From Diphasiastrum complanatum (lineage: Eukaryota; Streptophyta; Lycopodiopsida; Lycopodiales; Lycopodiaceae): a stretch of 64,000 nt of DNA. Made by a program: the position numbers and the translations under genes. The stretch lies in assembly GCA_029204225.1 (NCBI GenBank), contig CM055099.1, forward strand, positions 39,529,192-39,593,191, read 5' to 3'. Of the stretch, positions 1 through 10,162 are shown one piece after another. Each line of letters opens with the position of its first letter. The stretch's first letter is position 1. The notes under the pieces were generated by a model. That model ran no database searches. It saw nothing but the letters and a program-made list of their open reading frames with translations, and had not been told where the DNA came from.

Positions 1-139
1 TTTATTGTTCATCATTTGAGTTTTCTTCACTTCAAATGTCTTCAATGGGTTCATCCTTGTTGGAACCAAGTGAAAGATTGTCCACTTCAAACTAGTCAAT
101 TTGAAAAATGAGGATGGAGTCCATCTTGCTCCTTCAAGA

Positions 140-1081
140 CGTGATGGACATAGTTCTTGGCCTTGAAGAAGAGAACCACAAGTTCTTCAAGAGGTTCAAA
201 AATACAAAAAGAGAGCTAGGATGGCTCTCCACTACATTAAGATGACTATCTCTAATGAGATATTGAGGGAGATAGGTACTTGTACAACAGCCAAAGAAGC
301 TTGGGATTGTCTCAAGACTATCTATGAGGCTAAGAATACCTCTAGGCTTCTCACTCTTAGGAATCAAATCTTTCAAAGTAGCCAAAAGAGTGATGAGAGT
401 GCATCTAGTTATGTTTTGAGAGTAAAAGATATTCATAGAGAACTTGCTTGTATTGGTGATTCCATCAATCAAAATGAGCTAGTTCAAGTCATTCTCAATG
501 GCTTGAGAAGTGAATTTGATAACCTTGTCCAATCCTATGCCATTAAGGAGGAGCTACCTAGTTTGGAGGCTCTCCAAAGTGTGCTAATTTTGGAAGAATC
601 AAGACAAGAGTACAAGCTCTTGAGGATGGACAAGCTTTCTCTCACTCATAATGATGGCAAAGCTCTCTTTGCCAAGGATAAGCACAAAGGGAGGAGCAAG
701 AACCAACATCAACAATCCTCAAGCAAGGACAAAGTCAAATCCAAAGACAAAGATGAGGAGGAAGATGATTCCTTTAATGCTTCATCATCCAAGCTCAAGA
801 AGAAGAAGATCAAGTGCTTTTATTGTGGCAAGAAAGGTCATTATGCCACCAATTGCTTCAAGAAGAAGAATCAACTCAAGCAACCCAACATTACCAATGA
901 GAAGGAAGACACTATTGCAAGTGATGGAGAGGGATCTCTTATGGTCTCTAGTTTCTCATCTACTCCTTTCAAGAAGGACGGCCTATGGTATATTGATAGT
1001 GGAGCCTCTTCACATATGTGTAGCTCCAAGGACTGTTTCTCTTCTATTGCACCTTATGATGGAGTCAAGAAATCATTATAA
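140..1081 (+). pseudogene. copia gag plus start of protease
   Basis: This is the capsid and nucleocapsid part of a copia polyprotein, which packages element RNA in virus-like particles. The open frame from 221 encodes 286 aa: a UBN2-type gag helical region at roughly residues 1-130, a lysine/serine-rich linker, one CCHC zinc knuckle (CFYCGKKGHYATNCF, about residues 203-217) and the protease active-site start WYIDSGASSHM near residue 257. Gag homology continues upstream in another frame (MDIVLGLEEE, about 149-178), so a frameshift lies near 165-180 and the ATG at 221 is probably internal. The frame ends at a TAA where the rest of protease and the first half of integrase are deleted. Confidence 0.8.
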
Positions 1082-1496
1082 AGTGATGGAGGTGGTGAAT
1101 ATATCTCCAATAAATGTCAAGATTTTTGTGTGCTTGAAGGCATTAAAAGAGAGTTCTCTTGTGCCTACTCTCCATCTCAAAATGGAGTGGCCGAGAGAAA
1201 GAATAGATCTCTATGTGAATGTGCAAAACCTATGAGAATTGAGGCATCTTTGCCCAAAGATTTTTGGGGAGAAGCCATTAATTGTGCAAATTATCTTTGC
1301 AATAGGCTCCCACCTATAGCTCTTGGAGGAAAGTCACCATATGAAATCTTATATTTGTTGTCTTTCATGAAGATCAACACTCATCTTTTGAAGAGGCCGA
1401 GATCAAGAAATCTATGGATGCATCACCAATTATTTATTTTGAAGACAATCATGATTTGAAGAAGACTCTCCTTAGATTTTCTCATCAAGAAGATCC
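1082..1496 (+). pseudogene. copia integrase core remnant
   Basis: After the deletion, the frame resumes with SDGGGEY and continues through CAYSPSQNGVAERKNRS, which carries the second catalytic Asp and the Glu of the DDE integrase core. The first catalytic Asp and the HHCC zinc domain are missing. The frame shifts near 1366: the in-phase continuation (EDQHSSFEEAEIKKSMDA) lies in a different frame from the upstream ORF and meets a stop at about 1498. The linker to RT is therefore broken as well. It is inactive in this copy. Confidence 0.75.
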
Positions 1497-3137
1497 ATGA
1501 GAGATAGATCCGAGCCTAAGAGGCTCTCATATGTTGTCAAAGGCAAACAAGTGGATCTTGATTCCACTAATTATGTTTTTTATGTCTCTCATGAAGAGCC
1601 AAAGAATGTACAAGAGGCACTCAATACCAAGGAGTGGTATGATGCCATGAAGCAAGAGTATGATGCATTGATCACCAACAATACTTGGGAGCTTGTGGAT
1701 CCTCCATCCAACAAGCATGTGACTGGTTGCAAGTGGGTATGTAGGATCAAGTTCAATCATGATGGCACCATCAACAAGCATAAAGCAAGATTATGTGCCA
1801 AAGGATTTGCTCAAATCCATGGTCTTGATTATGAGGAGACCTTTGCACCCGTTGCAAAGATGGTGACAATAAGAATTCTTATTTCTCTTGCTTGTTTTTT
1901 CAAGTGGAAGGTGTTCCAATTAGATGTATCCAATGCTTTTCTAAATTGTTATATTGAGGAGGAGATCTATATGGAACAACCTCAAGGATTCATCAAGGAT
2001 GAGTCCAAAGTGTGCTTGCTCTTCAAAAGTCTTTATGGACTCAAGCAAGCACCAAGATCATGGTATTCAAGACTTAATTCTTTTCTTATCTCACTAGTAT
2101 TTACTCTTAGTGACTATGATCCTCCCATGTATCTAAAGTTTGTTGATAGCAATATTGTCATTCTTCTAATTTATGTTGATGACATTATTCTTTGTGGAAG
2201 TTGTATCAAGCTAGTTGATGAAACCAAACTAGCACTTGGATGTGAGTTTAAAATGCAAGATCTAGGAGAGATACATTACATCCTAGGCCTAGAAATTGAT
2301 ATTTATGAAAATCATGTCTTTATATGCCAATCTAGATATGCTCACTCTATGTTGAAAAAATTCCATATGGAAAATTTTAAGAGCATAGATACTCCAATGG
2401 AGCAAATTGTAAAAGATCCTAATAAAGGTGATGAAAGATCCTTTGAGGACATCACACTTTTTAGGAGTCTTGTAGGCTCTTTGATTTGGCTTACCATTAC
2501 TAGGCCCGATCTAAGTTTTTGTGTGCACAAATTGAGTCAATTTATGCAAGATCCTAAGATCCATCCTTGGAAGATGGCCAAGAGGATTCTAAGATATGTA
2601 TCTTCATCTTGTGATTATGGTCTACTCTATGAAAGTGAAGTTCTATCCATTATTGGCTACTCGGATTCGGACTTTGCAAGTGACAAGATGGATCAGAGGT
2701 CTATTAGTGCATACACTATCTTTCTTGGAGGCAATCTAATATCTTGGCTTTCCAAAAAGCAAGATACTATATCTCTCTCTTCATGTGAGGCCGAGTACAA
2801 AGCACTCACTACAACTACCAAAGAGGTGCTTTGGATCAAGAGGTTATTAATGGAGCTAAAGTGCATCAAGGAGGATGATCTACCAATGATCAAGTGTGAT
2901 AACATCTTGGCCCAAGCTCTTGCCAATAATCCCATATTTCATGCAAGAAGCAAGCACATAGAAGTGGCACACCATTTTGTGAGAGAAAAGCTTATTGGAG
3001 GAGAAATCTATTTGGAGCATGTCAACTCGTCCTCTTGTATTGCCGATCTACTCACTAAGCCTTTGAGCAAAAGTGCTTTCATCAAGCATAGATCTAATCT
3101 TGGAGTTATATCAAGATCAATGCTCAAATCTTCATAG
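1497..3137 (+). CDS. copia reverse transcriptase and RNase H, open frame
   Basis: The open frame is 546 aa. The RT region covers about residues 40-290 and shows WYDAMKQEYDAL, KWVCRIKFNHDGTINKHKAR, DYEETFAPVAKM, LDVSNAFLN (catalytic Asp) and the active-site box YVDD. The RNase H region covers about residues 385-540 with GYSDSDFA, LSSCEAEYKAL, KHIEVAHHFVRE and ADLLTKPLS. This half of pol is well preserved, whereas gag and integrase upstream are broken. The ATG at 1497 is only the first Met after an upstream stop; natively this would be part of a single polyprotein. The element cannot move by itself, but the enzyme domain may still be translatable. Confidence 0.85.
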   Translation: MRDRSEPKRLSYVVKGKQVDLDSTNYVFYVSHEEPKNVQEALNTKEWYDAMKQEYDALITNNTWELVDPPSNKHVTGCKWVCRIKFNHDGTINKHKARLCAKGFAQIHGLDYEETFAPVAKMVTIRILISLACFFKWKVFQLDVSNAFLNCYIEEEIYMEQPQGFIKDESKVCLLFKSLYGLKQAPRSWYSRLNSFLISLVFTLSDYDPPMYLKFVDSNIVILLIYVDDIILCGSCIKLVDETKLALGCEFKMQDLGEIHYILGLEIDIYENHVFICQSRYAHSMLKKFHMENFKSIDTPMEQIVKDPNKGDERSFEDITLFRSLVGSLIWLTITRPDLSFCVHKLSQFMQDPKIHPWKMAKRILRYVSSSCDYGLLYESEVLSIIGYSDSDFASDKMDQRSISAYTIFLGGNLISWLSKKQDTISLSSCEAEYKALTTTTKEVLWIKRLLMELKCIKEDDLPMIKCDNILAQALANNPIFHARSKHIEVAHHFVREKLIGGEIYLEHVNSSSCIADLLTKPLSKSAFIKHRSNLGVISRSMLKSS

Positions 3138-3147
3138 ATAATTTCTT

Positions 3148-3155
3148 AGGAGGAG
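3148..3155 (+). other. polypurine tract of copia A
   Basis: A purine run, AGGAGGAG, sits 11 bp after the pol stop codon and directly before TGTGAAG, the start of the 3' LTR. It would prime plus-strand DNA synthesis. Confidence 0.6.
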
Positions 3156-3892
3156 TGTGAAGAATTGAAAAAGATTATCTATGTTAGATATAGGGGTCTT
3201 ATGTTTTTTACATCAAGCATCTAGGTGTAGGATGTTGATAGGAATAAATTTGGCATAGACGGCAAATTATGCATTTCCACTTGTAATGCCACTATTGAGC
3301 CAAAATAGAGTAAGAGGCTAAACACGTGCCAATTAGAGTGTAGACAAGTGTAATGCTTTTGTTTGATGAATTTCAAGAGGTCCAGTAGGACTTAGAGGTG
3401 GAACCTTGTGAGGTCCAATAGGAAATTGAGTTGTGCTTGAATATAGTCCAATAGAATTAAGAGGTGCATGGATCAATGGTCCAATAGGATCAAGAGGTGA
3501 CAAAGTATGGTCCAATCATAGTTAGGCATAGTGGTAGCTCGTGGATCTACTAGTATCATTGTACTCCTCATTTTGAAGCTAATTGATTTGGTGATTTTAT
3601 GGATTTTGTGAGTTATTGGATTTCTAGCTTTCTCTCTCTACCTGAGAGCTCATGATGTTTTTTCTCTCTCTACCCGAGGAGAGCAGCTTTTTTTTACTTA
3701 GATTATTTTTTTAATACTTCCCACACGTGTGAGTGAGAGTTGGAAGTGTTTGAATGCATGTAGTAGTGTGTTTTTGCCATAGGATCTAAGATTGATCTTG
3801 AATCTCAATCTAATCTTAATCTTGGTGCATCTACACACCTTAGGAGATCACAAGTACATGTTGTGGACAATCCACATGTGTGAAATTCAACA
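3156..3892 (+). repeat. 3' LTR of copia A (right end inferred)
   Basis: It starts TGTGAAGAATTG just after the polypurine tract. The same 12 bases start the solo LTR at 42791. The right end is placed at the CAACA at about 3888-3892 because it makes a TG...CA unit of 737 bp; the matching 5' LTR is outside the window, so this end is not proven. The LTR contains a CACACGTGTG palindrome at 3722-3731. Confidence 0.6.
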
Positions 3893-4838
3893 ATACCTTA
3901 TCATAAGAGTGCTTCACAATCCTTATAAGACATATGAGTTGTTCTAAGAAAGTTTCGGACTCAACCAACTCACTTATGATGCCTTTATAAAAATTGTAAT
4001 TCTCATAACACCTTTACTCTAGACATGGCAGAAAGTGTCATTCCAAAGTTTGTGTTCAATCTAGAATACATCTAGAATTCACTCTTAAATTCTAATCTAG
4101 AATAGCTTAAGATTCACCGGAACTTCATTACGTGAAGCTCTAACTTATAGCTACCATCAACTATCCAACTCTATCTTAGTCTTTAGGGATAGCATTCCAC
4201 CCTTTCCAATCAAGAAAAGATTAAGGCCAAAAGTTCTCGTGGATTCTATGCACATAAACTATTCCAAAAAATTGACTAATAAAGGTTGTGACTTATAAGC
4301 AATACATTTCAATAACAATATCCATAAATAAGATTATATTGTTGATTCAAACAACTAACTCAGAAGTAGTACTCCTGAATCGGTTAGTTGTATTGGATTA
4401 AGAAAATATTTGAATGTCTAGGTGTGGATCCAAGACACTACATTCAATCTTATTCTAATCCCACCTAGGTCAATAAGCAATTCTCATCGAGTTATCTAGC
4501 GAGAAATGATCTCTATACAATTCTCATCAATATGCCTATGTTTAATGTCTAGTTTATGCATGCCAATAAGCTTAGTTCAAGGAATACTTTGTAGATCCAC
4601 AAGATTAAAAGCTTGTACAAATATGATCTCACAAAGATTCACTACATAGCATATCTCTACAGATTTCACACAATCTGTACACAATAGTTTTCCAACTGAG
4701 AATCATGTAACTCAGTTAACTCTAAGAGTGAATATTTCTCAAAGAGTGCTATTTTGCAACCAAAATCTCAACCGGAGATAATCTGCAAAAGAATATATCA
4801 CACAAGTGAATCTCATTCCTTGCATCAACCCACGGATC
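3893..4838. other. non-coding; possible minus-strand LTR/leader relic, left half
   Basis: No credible gene. This stretch and 10163-10500 were contiguous before the 4844-10157 element inserted. Read on the minus strand, the joined sequence starts at a polypurine-like GTTAAAAGGGGGAGAAG (about 10480-10496) and runs into T-rich, LTR-like sequence. It could be part of an older minus-strand copia element, but no paired LTR or primer site is visible. Confidence 0.3.
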
Positions 4839-4843
4839 TCCGT
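4839..4843. repeat. target-site duplication TCCGT, left copy
   Basis: TCCGT directly precedes the TG of the 5' LTR and is repeated exactly at 10158-10162 after the CA of the 3' LTR. This proves the two outer ends of the element. Confidence 0.93.
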
Positions 4844-5658
4844 TGAGAAAAATGCAAAAATAAGCTTGGTAGAGGCCAAAAATCTTGTATATAGATAAGC
4901 ACACATGTGTGGAGCCTGTTCCCACGTGTGAAAATAGTGTACTTGTCATGTACCATAATCATATAGGTTGTACATATGATTTAATTCAAGTTCTAGTGGC
5001 TAAAAAGGCCAAAAACTAGTTTTCTAGATATATGACACATGGCATCAATCTATTGATTGCATGAGCCAAATATTTTGGTTAGGTGTCATATCCCATGTGT
5101 AGAGGACAACTCACACGTGTGGAATAAGCTGAAGTAGGCGAATTTTGAATTCTAGAAGATTTCCAAGTAGATCTCCATATAGAAGAAAAATGGACCAAAA
5201 GTGCTCAAAATAGAAGGTTTTGTCCAAGTGTCAGTTTTGCATGATGAATCATCATATGACAAAGCACCTTCACACATGTGGGATAAGAGGGATGATCAGT
5301 ACCACGAGCTCCCACTTATTGTATATATAGAGCCACATTTGGCCATAATCTTGGTTTTGGAAGCAATTTTGAGTGATTCTCTCCATTTGTGTACATTTGT
5401 TTTGATTGTTTTGAGGTGCTATCAATGTGTACTTGATTTTCAGGTTGGAGTCCGTACTCAGATAGGGTTTCACACGTGGGAAACCAAAAAGTACACCTAC
5501 CTTCAATTAATGATTGTTCTTGTTAGGATTTTGTGTCTAGAATTGATCTAGATTGATCTTAATCTCAAGTAGATTGATAGATCAAGTAATCTGACAACCA
5601 ATCCCTCTTGGGGATCAGATTAAGATCCACTCTTGGTCCTTTTTGTACTTTTTCCACA
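4844..5658 (+). repeat. 5' LTR (815 bp)
   Basis: It begins TGAGAAAAATGC and ends TTTTTCCACA next to the primer site. It pairs with 9343-10157 over its full length. A TATA-like TTGTATATATAG lies near 5318-5329. Several CACACGTGTG or CACATGTG palindromes occur (4901, 4922, 5112, 5272, 5471), and they recur in other LTRs of this window. Confidence 0.93.
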
Positions 5659-5670
5659 TGGTATCAGAGC
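5659..5670 (+). other. primer-binding site, initiator tRNA-Met type
   Basis: TGGTATCAGAGC directly follows the CA end of the 5' LTR. This is the standard plant copia primer site complementary to the 3' end of initiator tRNA-Met. Confidence 0.92.
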
Positions 5671-7325
5671 CTAGTACAAGAGGTTTTCTTGAAATTGATA
5701 GGGTTAATCCAAATCAAAGCCAAAATTAGCAGTTTTTTGAAAACTAGTCAAATTTTGTGTAGCGAGTTGGATTTGATAGCTATCCTCAAAATTTTTGGTC
5801 CAGAACTTGTTGTGGGCTGTAGGAACCCTTTCCACACGTGTGAGGCCGTACATCTCTGGTTTTGACTGAGAAATTTCAAAAATTTGTAGAATTTGACTCA
5901 CATACCCAATTTGAGTGATTTTTGGTGCAAAATCAAGCATTTTTTATAGTGAATCTAATCCCTTGATTAGTTCTTGGATTAGATCAGCCAAAAAATTAAA
6001 ATTGAAGCTTGAAAAAGGTGCATTAATTGATCTTCTCTGATTTCTTGAGTGTATGTTGAAGTTAAGAGAGATTTTGCTAAAAATCATAGATTAAGGAGTG
6101 ATATGCAAGGTGAGAGGTTGAAATTGTACCATCACTCTAGATTTGTCCAAGAGTGATAGGGTCAAGTTTAGAAGCATCAATTTGCTAGAAAACATCCTTG
6201 AATCTGTCCTCCAAGTGAAACCTTTGAGAGTTTCTAGTGCATATAGAGCATCTATGCAAATCTTTTGTAGAATTTGACATAGATTGGCTTCAATTGAAAG
6301 TTCTAAAAAAGAGATTGAGATCCAAGTCACATTATTCAATCCTACTCAATTTGTTTGAGTTTTTGTGAGGTTTGAAAAGAGTCATTAAGGTGCCTATGGC
6401 AAATGTGTAGAGAGAGATCCAATTTTCTAAGAGTTCCTTCCTTTGTAGAAGGCAAGATCTAGAAGCTCATTTTGTGTTGTTATTGGTGGAGAATTTGTAT
6501 TCTCCTAGGTGATCAAATCTTTCTAAGTGGCATTAGCTCTTTGAAGCACAATATCTTAGTGAGAAAAATCACAACTTTTGATTTTGAATTTCATTCCAAG
6601 TCTTAAAAGGTAGAGTAATTGGTGGAATCCAATAGGAGTGATTGAATTCAATTTGTTGAGCAAAAATTGACATAGTATGTATGAAACTCAAATTATTCTA
6701 TTCAACTTTCTTTGTGAGAGTATGAGGGTCAATTTGTGATCCCATTTGATGTCTAGAATGAGGAGGAGTCCATATTTGAGTATTCATGTATGGTTGAGAT
6801 CTTTGTGAATCTCTAGTTGTCTAATTTTTAAGCTTTGTGAAAAATTGGTGGTATAGTTTGTTTTCATCAAATCAAATTCATTCTAAATCTCAAGAGTGAG
6901 ATTATTTGGGTCAAGAGTGAGTCCAAAAGAAGTGATTAAGTTTGATTTTCATGTGTTTGAAACAAAACCCATCTTTTGTTCAAGAATCTCAAGTGTTGAG
7001 AGAACTAGTCAAGTGAAAAGGAAAATCTAGGTGTCAAATCTTTTTATATCCATTTCAACTTTCAAAAGAAAGAGTCATTGGTATTTGATGAGTCCAATAG
7101 GAGATTGGATCTGATTTCTTTTGTGATTTGATTCAAAGATTGTGTGCTTTTGTCTTAGTGATCAAAGCAAAGTTTCCAAGTGACTAGTCATTACTGTGAA
7201 GATTGATTCGTAGGTTTGTGAGCTAGATCTTTTGTAGATCCTTCTAGATTGTTGAAGATGTTCAAATCTAGTCTCTTGAAAGTCACAAATTATATTTGTA
7301 GAATCATATCACAGGTTTTTATCAC
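5671..7325 (+). other. long leader of the non-autonomous element, no clear gene
   Basis: This 1.65 kb between the primer site and the first ORF holds only short, frame-broken ORFs. The place where gag capsid would normally be encoded shows no capsid motif I can recognise. A CACACGTGTG palindrome lies at 5833-5842. It may hold packaging or dimerisation signals, or be decayed gag. Confidence 0.6.
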
Positions 7326-8213
7326 ATGGCATCAATAGGTGGCATCCTATTGAAGGAAAGAAAGGATCCTGAGTGCAACCTTTGTGGCAAGGGAGGACAT
7401 TTTTTCTCAAGATGCTACAAAAAGAAGACCAGTCCATCCAAGGAGAACCAAAGCAAGGGGGCCGAGGTGAAGGATGGAGCTTCAAGTTCAAAATGCAAAT
7501 ACAAGAAGGAAAAGTCCAAGGAAAGGTGTTTCCTTTGTGGAAAGGTGAATGAGGCTCGAGGTCTCACAAGGACTTGCAAGATTTGTCTTCAAGAGTCCAT
7601 CACAACACATGTCAAATCTTTTGAGATTTTTCATTTGGAAGTGCATTCTTTGGTTCAAGATGTAATGATAGATGTCACTTTCATAAAAGTAACTTGGATT
7701 TATTTCATGTCCTTGGAGAGTAGTTTGCTTGGAACTTTAGATAAGTTCAAACTTATTGTTATTATCCAAGAGAAATCAATCAAGAATAAGGAGCAATCTC
7801 AAAATGAAAATAGTTTCATTTATGCTATCATGTCAACTTATGAAGAACCATTTTGCTTTGAAGAGATTTTTGTATCTCAAAGGTGGATTAAGGCAATACT
7901 AGTTGAGTGTGATGCCTTAAAAGATAGCAAAATATGTTTTCCTTGCAAGCTTACATTAGTTATGAAGTCAAGGAAATGGAAATATCTTCATAATGTAGGA
8001 TCTTTTGGTTTCAATAAGATCATGAATGAAGTGTTCATTCATAAAGATGAAAATTGTAAGTTTTCAATCTTAAAGGCAAGTTGTAAACCTCTTATGAGAA
8101 TAAGTGAAGCATCCAAAGTGGACACTTATATCCATAAGCAAGTAGTTAGCCTTATTGAGATGGAAATACATTTTGATTTCAATATTGGAAAAATCATGCC
8201 CAAGTTGTGGTGA
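7326..8213 (+). CDS. zinc-knuckle ORF A of the non-autonomous LTR element
   Basis: The ORF is 295 aa. Near the N-terminus is a gag-type CCHC knuckle (CNLCGKGGHFFSRCY, about residues 17-31), then a Lys/Ser-rich stretch, then a second Cys cluster (CFLCGK ... CKIC, about 68-88). Residues about 165-280 form a domain repeated in the downstream ORF B: FCFEEIFVSQRWIKAI at its start and DTYIHKQVVSLIEMEI near its end. The beginning of this domain resembles the segment before copia RT (the EEA...W..AM..E..AL pattern), but RT catalytic motifs are absent. The knuckle suggests nucleic-acid binding; the function of the duplicated domain is unknown. Confidence 0.7.
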   Translation: MASIGGILLKERKDPECNLCGKGGHFFSRCYKKKTSPSKENQSKGAEVKDGASSSKCKYKKEKSKERCFLCGKVNEARGLTRTCKICLQESITTHVKSFEIFHLEVHSLVQDVMIDVTFIKVTWIYFMSLESSLLGTLDKFKLIVIIQEKSIKNKEQSQNENSFIYAIMSTYEEPFCFEEIFVSQRWIKAILVECDALKDSKICFPCKLTLVMKSRKWKYLHNVGSFGFNKIMNEVFIHKDENCKFSILKASCKPLMRISEASKVDTYIHKQVVSLIEMEIHFDFNIGKIMPKLW

Positions 8214-8343
8214 TTTTTGGACTTATGTTTCTAGCATAAGTAACTTTGATAATCATAGGAAGTGCATATTGTGTGGTCATAGTTGTTGTGATCATTATGA
8301 GACATGGAGGTCTCGGATTTCCATAAAAAAAGGAGCACCATGA
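8155..8343 (+). pseudogene. short Cys-pair reading frame overlapping the end of ORF A
   Basis: In a different frame from ORF A, this stretch reads CPSCGDFW ... CILCGHSCC, two CxxC pairs about 28 residues apart, like a zinc ribbon. It overlaps the last 20 codons of ORF A. ORF A may once have continued into it, with a frameshift near 8190-8200 separating them. It could equally be chance. Confidence 0.4.
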
Positions 8344-8377
8344 AGAAGATCTTAAGGAGTCATCTCAAGGTTCAAAT

Positions 8378-9202
8378 GTGCCAAGGATTGAGGAGGAGAA
8401 TCTCTCTCAAGGTTCAAGTGTGCCAAGGATTGAGGAGGAGAGACCTTCTCAAATTGTGATTCCAAAAATAAACTCAAGAACTATGGTTGAGTGCATGTGG
8501 CTCACATTTCAAGGGAAAGAGGAGCATATCTCATGTGGTATACATCACATACTTACTTCTCTTATGTCATTTGATAAATCAATTTGTTTTAGTGAGATCA
8601 TTGCATCTCAAAATTGGAGTAAAGCCATACTAGTTGATTATGAAGTCTCTCTTGAGAACATAGATGATGTTCTTAAGAGATTGAAATTGATTTTAAATCA
8701 ATTAGAAAGCAAATGGTTATTTCATCAAATGTATGCTCTTGAGTCATGCAAGAGCAAAAGTGATTTGTTCACTCATAGTTTGAAAATTTGTATTGAGGCA
8801 AATTGTAAACTCTTTATGAGAGTAAGTGAATCGTCTTCTAAAGACACTTATCTCCATAATAAAGTATTTAGCCTCATAGGATTTGAGATTAGCGTGGTAA
8901 ACAAGCATGAAGATATGATGCAAACACTTTGTTATTATAGCATGCATAGTCTTGCCAATTTGGATGAGTCTAATTCTCTAGATCATGGTAACATGATGTT
9001 AGATCTTTGTGATCCTAATAAATCAAGAAGAAATCTTTATTATCTCATGGAGGAGCATGCACATGAAGAAGGAGCAAGCCTCAAAGTCAAGCATCTACAA
9101 GAAATTTGGAAGGAATCAATTTCGAAGATGCTAGGATGGTGCAAAGCTCTCAAGTTCATCAAAGATGTCAACATCAAAGAAGCACTATCATGGATATGGT
9201 GA
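8378..9202 (+). CDS. ORF B of the non-autonomous LTR element, domain shared with ORF A
   Basis: The ORF is 274 aa. It begins with a short tandem repeat (VPRIEEE twice, about residues 1-20). Residues about 55-175 match ORF A: ICFSEIIASQNWSKAIL corresponds to FCFEEIFVSQRWIKAIL, and CKLFMRVSESSSKDTYLHNK to CKPLMRISEASKVDTYIHKQ. After the shared domain the sequence is unique and acidic. There is no YxDD box, no integrase motif and no Cys cluster. The element thus carries two diverged copies of one protein module in adjacent frames, separated by about 165 nt. I do not recognise a function. Confidence 0.65.
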   Translation: MPRIEEENLSQGSSVPRIEEERPSQIVIPKINSRTMVECMWLTFQGKEEHISCGIHHILTSLMSFDKSICFSEIIASQNWSKAILVDYEVSLENIDDVLKRLKLILNQLESKWLFHQMYALESCKSKSDLFTHSLKICIEANCKLFMRVSESSSKDTYLHNKVFSLIGFEISVVNKHEDMMQTLCYYSMHSLANLDESNSLDHGNMMLDLCDPNKSRRNLYYLMEEHAHEEGASLKVKHLQEIWKESISKMLGWCKALKFIKDVNIKEALSWIW

Positions 9203-9333
9203 TTTCAGATCAACATCAAGCTCATTGGCTGATCTTCACACCTTTTGAACCAGCAAAGACCAATTCAGCCCATGGAGTCAAGTTCAAGATCATCATGTTT
9301 TCCATCAAGCTAGATTTACCAAGCTAGATTTTT

Positions 9334-9342
9334 GAGAAGGAG
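9334..9342 (+). other. polypurine tract
   Basis: GAGAAGGAG directly precedes the TGTG start of the 3' LTR, as expected for the plus-strand primer. Confidence 0.8.
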
Positions 9343-10157
9343 TGTGAAAAATGCAAACATAAGCTTGGTAGAGGCCAAAAATCTTGTATATAGATAAACG
9401 CACATGTGTGGAGCCTGTTCCCACGTGTGAAAATAGTGTACTTGTCATGTACCATAATCATATAGGTTGTACATATGATTTAATTCAAGTTCTAGTGGCT
9501 AAAAAGGCCAAAAACTAGTTTTCTAGATATATGACACATGGCATCAATCTATTGATTGCATGAGCCAAATATTTTGGTTAGGTGTCATATCCCATGTGTA
9601 GAGGACAACTCACACGTGTGGAATAAGCTGAAGTAGGCGAATTTTGAATTCTAGAAGATTTCCAAGTAGATCTCCATATAGAAGGAAAATGGACCAAAAG
9701 TGCTCAAAATAGAAGGTTTTGTCCAAGTGTCAGTTTTGCATGATGAATCATCATATGACAAAGCACCTTCACACATGTGGGATAAGAGGGATGATCAGTA
9801 CCACGAGCTCCCACTTATTGTATATATAGAGCCACATTTGGCCATAATCTTGGTTTTGAAAGCAATTTTGAGTGATTCTCTCCATTTGTCTACATTTGTT
9901 TTGATTGTTTTGAGGTGCTATCAATGTGTACTTGATTTTCAGGTTGGAGTCCGTACTCAGACAAGGTTTCACACGTGGGAAACCAGAAAGTACACCTACC
10001 TTCAATTAATGATTGTTCTTGTTAGGATTTTGTGTCTAGAATTGATCGACATTGATCTTAATCTCAAGTAGATTGATAGATCAAGTAATCTGACAACCAA
10101 TCCCTCTTGAGGATCAGATTAAGATCCACTTTTGGTCCTTTTTATACTTTTTCCACA
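9343..10157 (+). repeat. 3' LTR (815 bp)
   Basis: It starts TGTGAAAAATGC and ends TTTTTCCACA, and is the same length as the 5' LTR. Differences are scattered substitutions, for example AAAAAT/AAACAT near the start and GATAGG/GACAAG near 9961. Confidence 0.93.
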
Positions 10158-10162
10158 TCCGT
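10158..10162. repeat. target-site duplication TCCGT, right copy
   Basis: It exactly matches 4839-4843. Confidence 0.93.

Larger units (their letters stand above)
1..3892 (+). mobile_element. Ty1/copia retrotransposon A, 5' end outside window, internally deleted
   Basis: The order is gag with zinc knuckle, start of the aspartic protease, remnant of the integrase core, reverse transcriptase, RNase H, polypurine tract and 3' LTR. Protease-integrase-RT is the copia order. The 5' LTR and primer site would lie left of position 1. The protease C-terminus and the integrase N-terminus are missing between about 1080 and 1085, where protease-side sequence passes directly into the integrase motif SDGGGEY. 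Further frame breaks near 165-180 and 1370-1500 make this copy unable to encode a full polyprotein, although its RT/RNase H reading frame is still open. Confidence 0.88.
4844..10157 (+). mobile_element. complete non-autonomous LTR retrotransposon (copia-type primer site)
   Basis: The element is 5314 bp, with two 815-bp LTRs, a primer-binding site TGGTATCAGAGC for initiator tRNA-Met, a purine tract and perfect TCCGT target duplications. The LTRs differ at about 15 positions by eye (about 1.8%) with no net length difference, so insertion was recent. The 3.7-kb interior has no recognisable protease, integrase, YxDD reverse transcriptase or RNase H. It holds a 1.65-kb leader, then a zinc-knuckle ORF and a second ORF that share a duplicated domain of unknown function. 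It must have relied on enzymes supplied by another copia-type element. Confidence 0.92.

Noticed and set aside
651-1235. 194-aa ORF overlapping copia gag
   Set aside because: Basic Arg/Ser-rich shadow of the gag frame, with no motif.
1527-2935. Minus-strand ORFs within copia RT
   Set aside because: Antisense shadows of a strongly supported pol frame.
5201-5551. 116-aa ORF, repeated at 9700-10071
   Set aside because: It lies entirely in the LTRs of the non-autonomous element; its repetition reflects LTR identity, not a gene pair.
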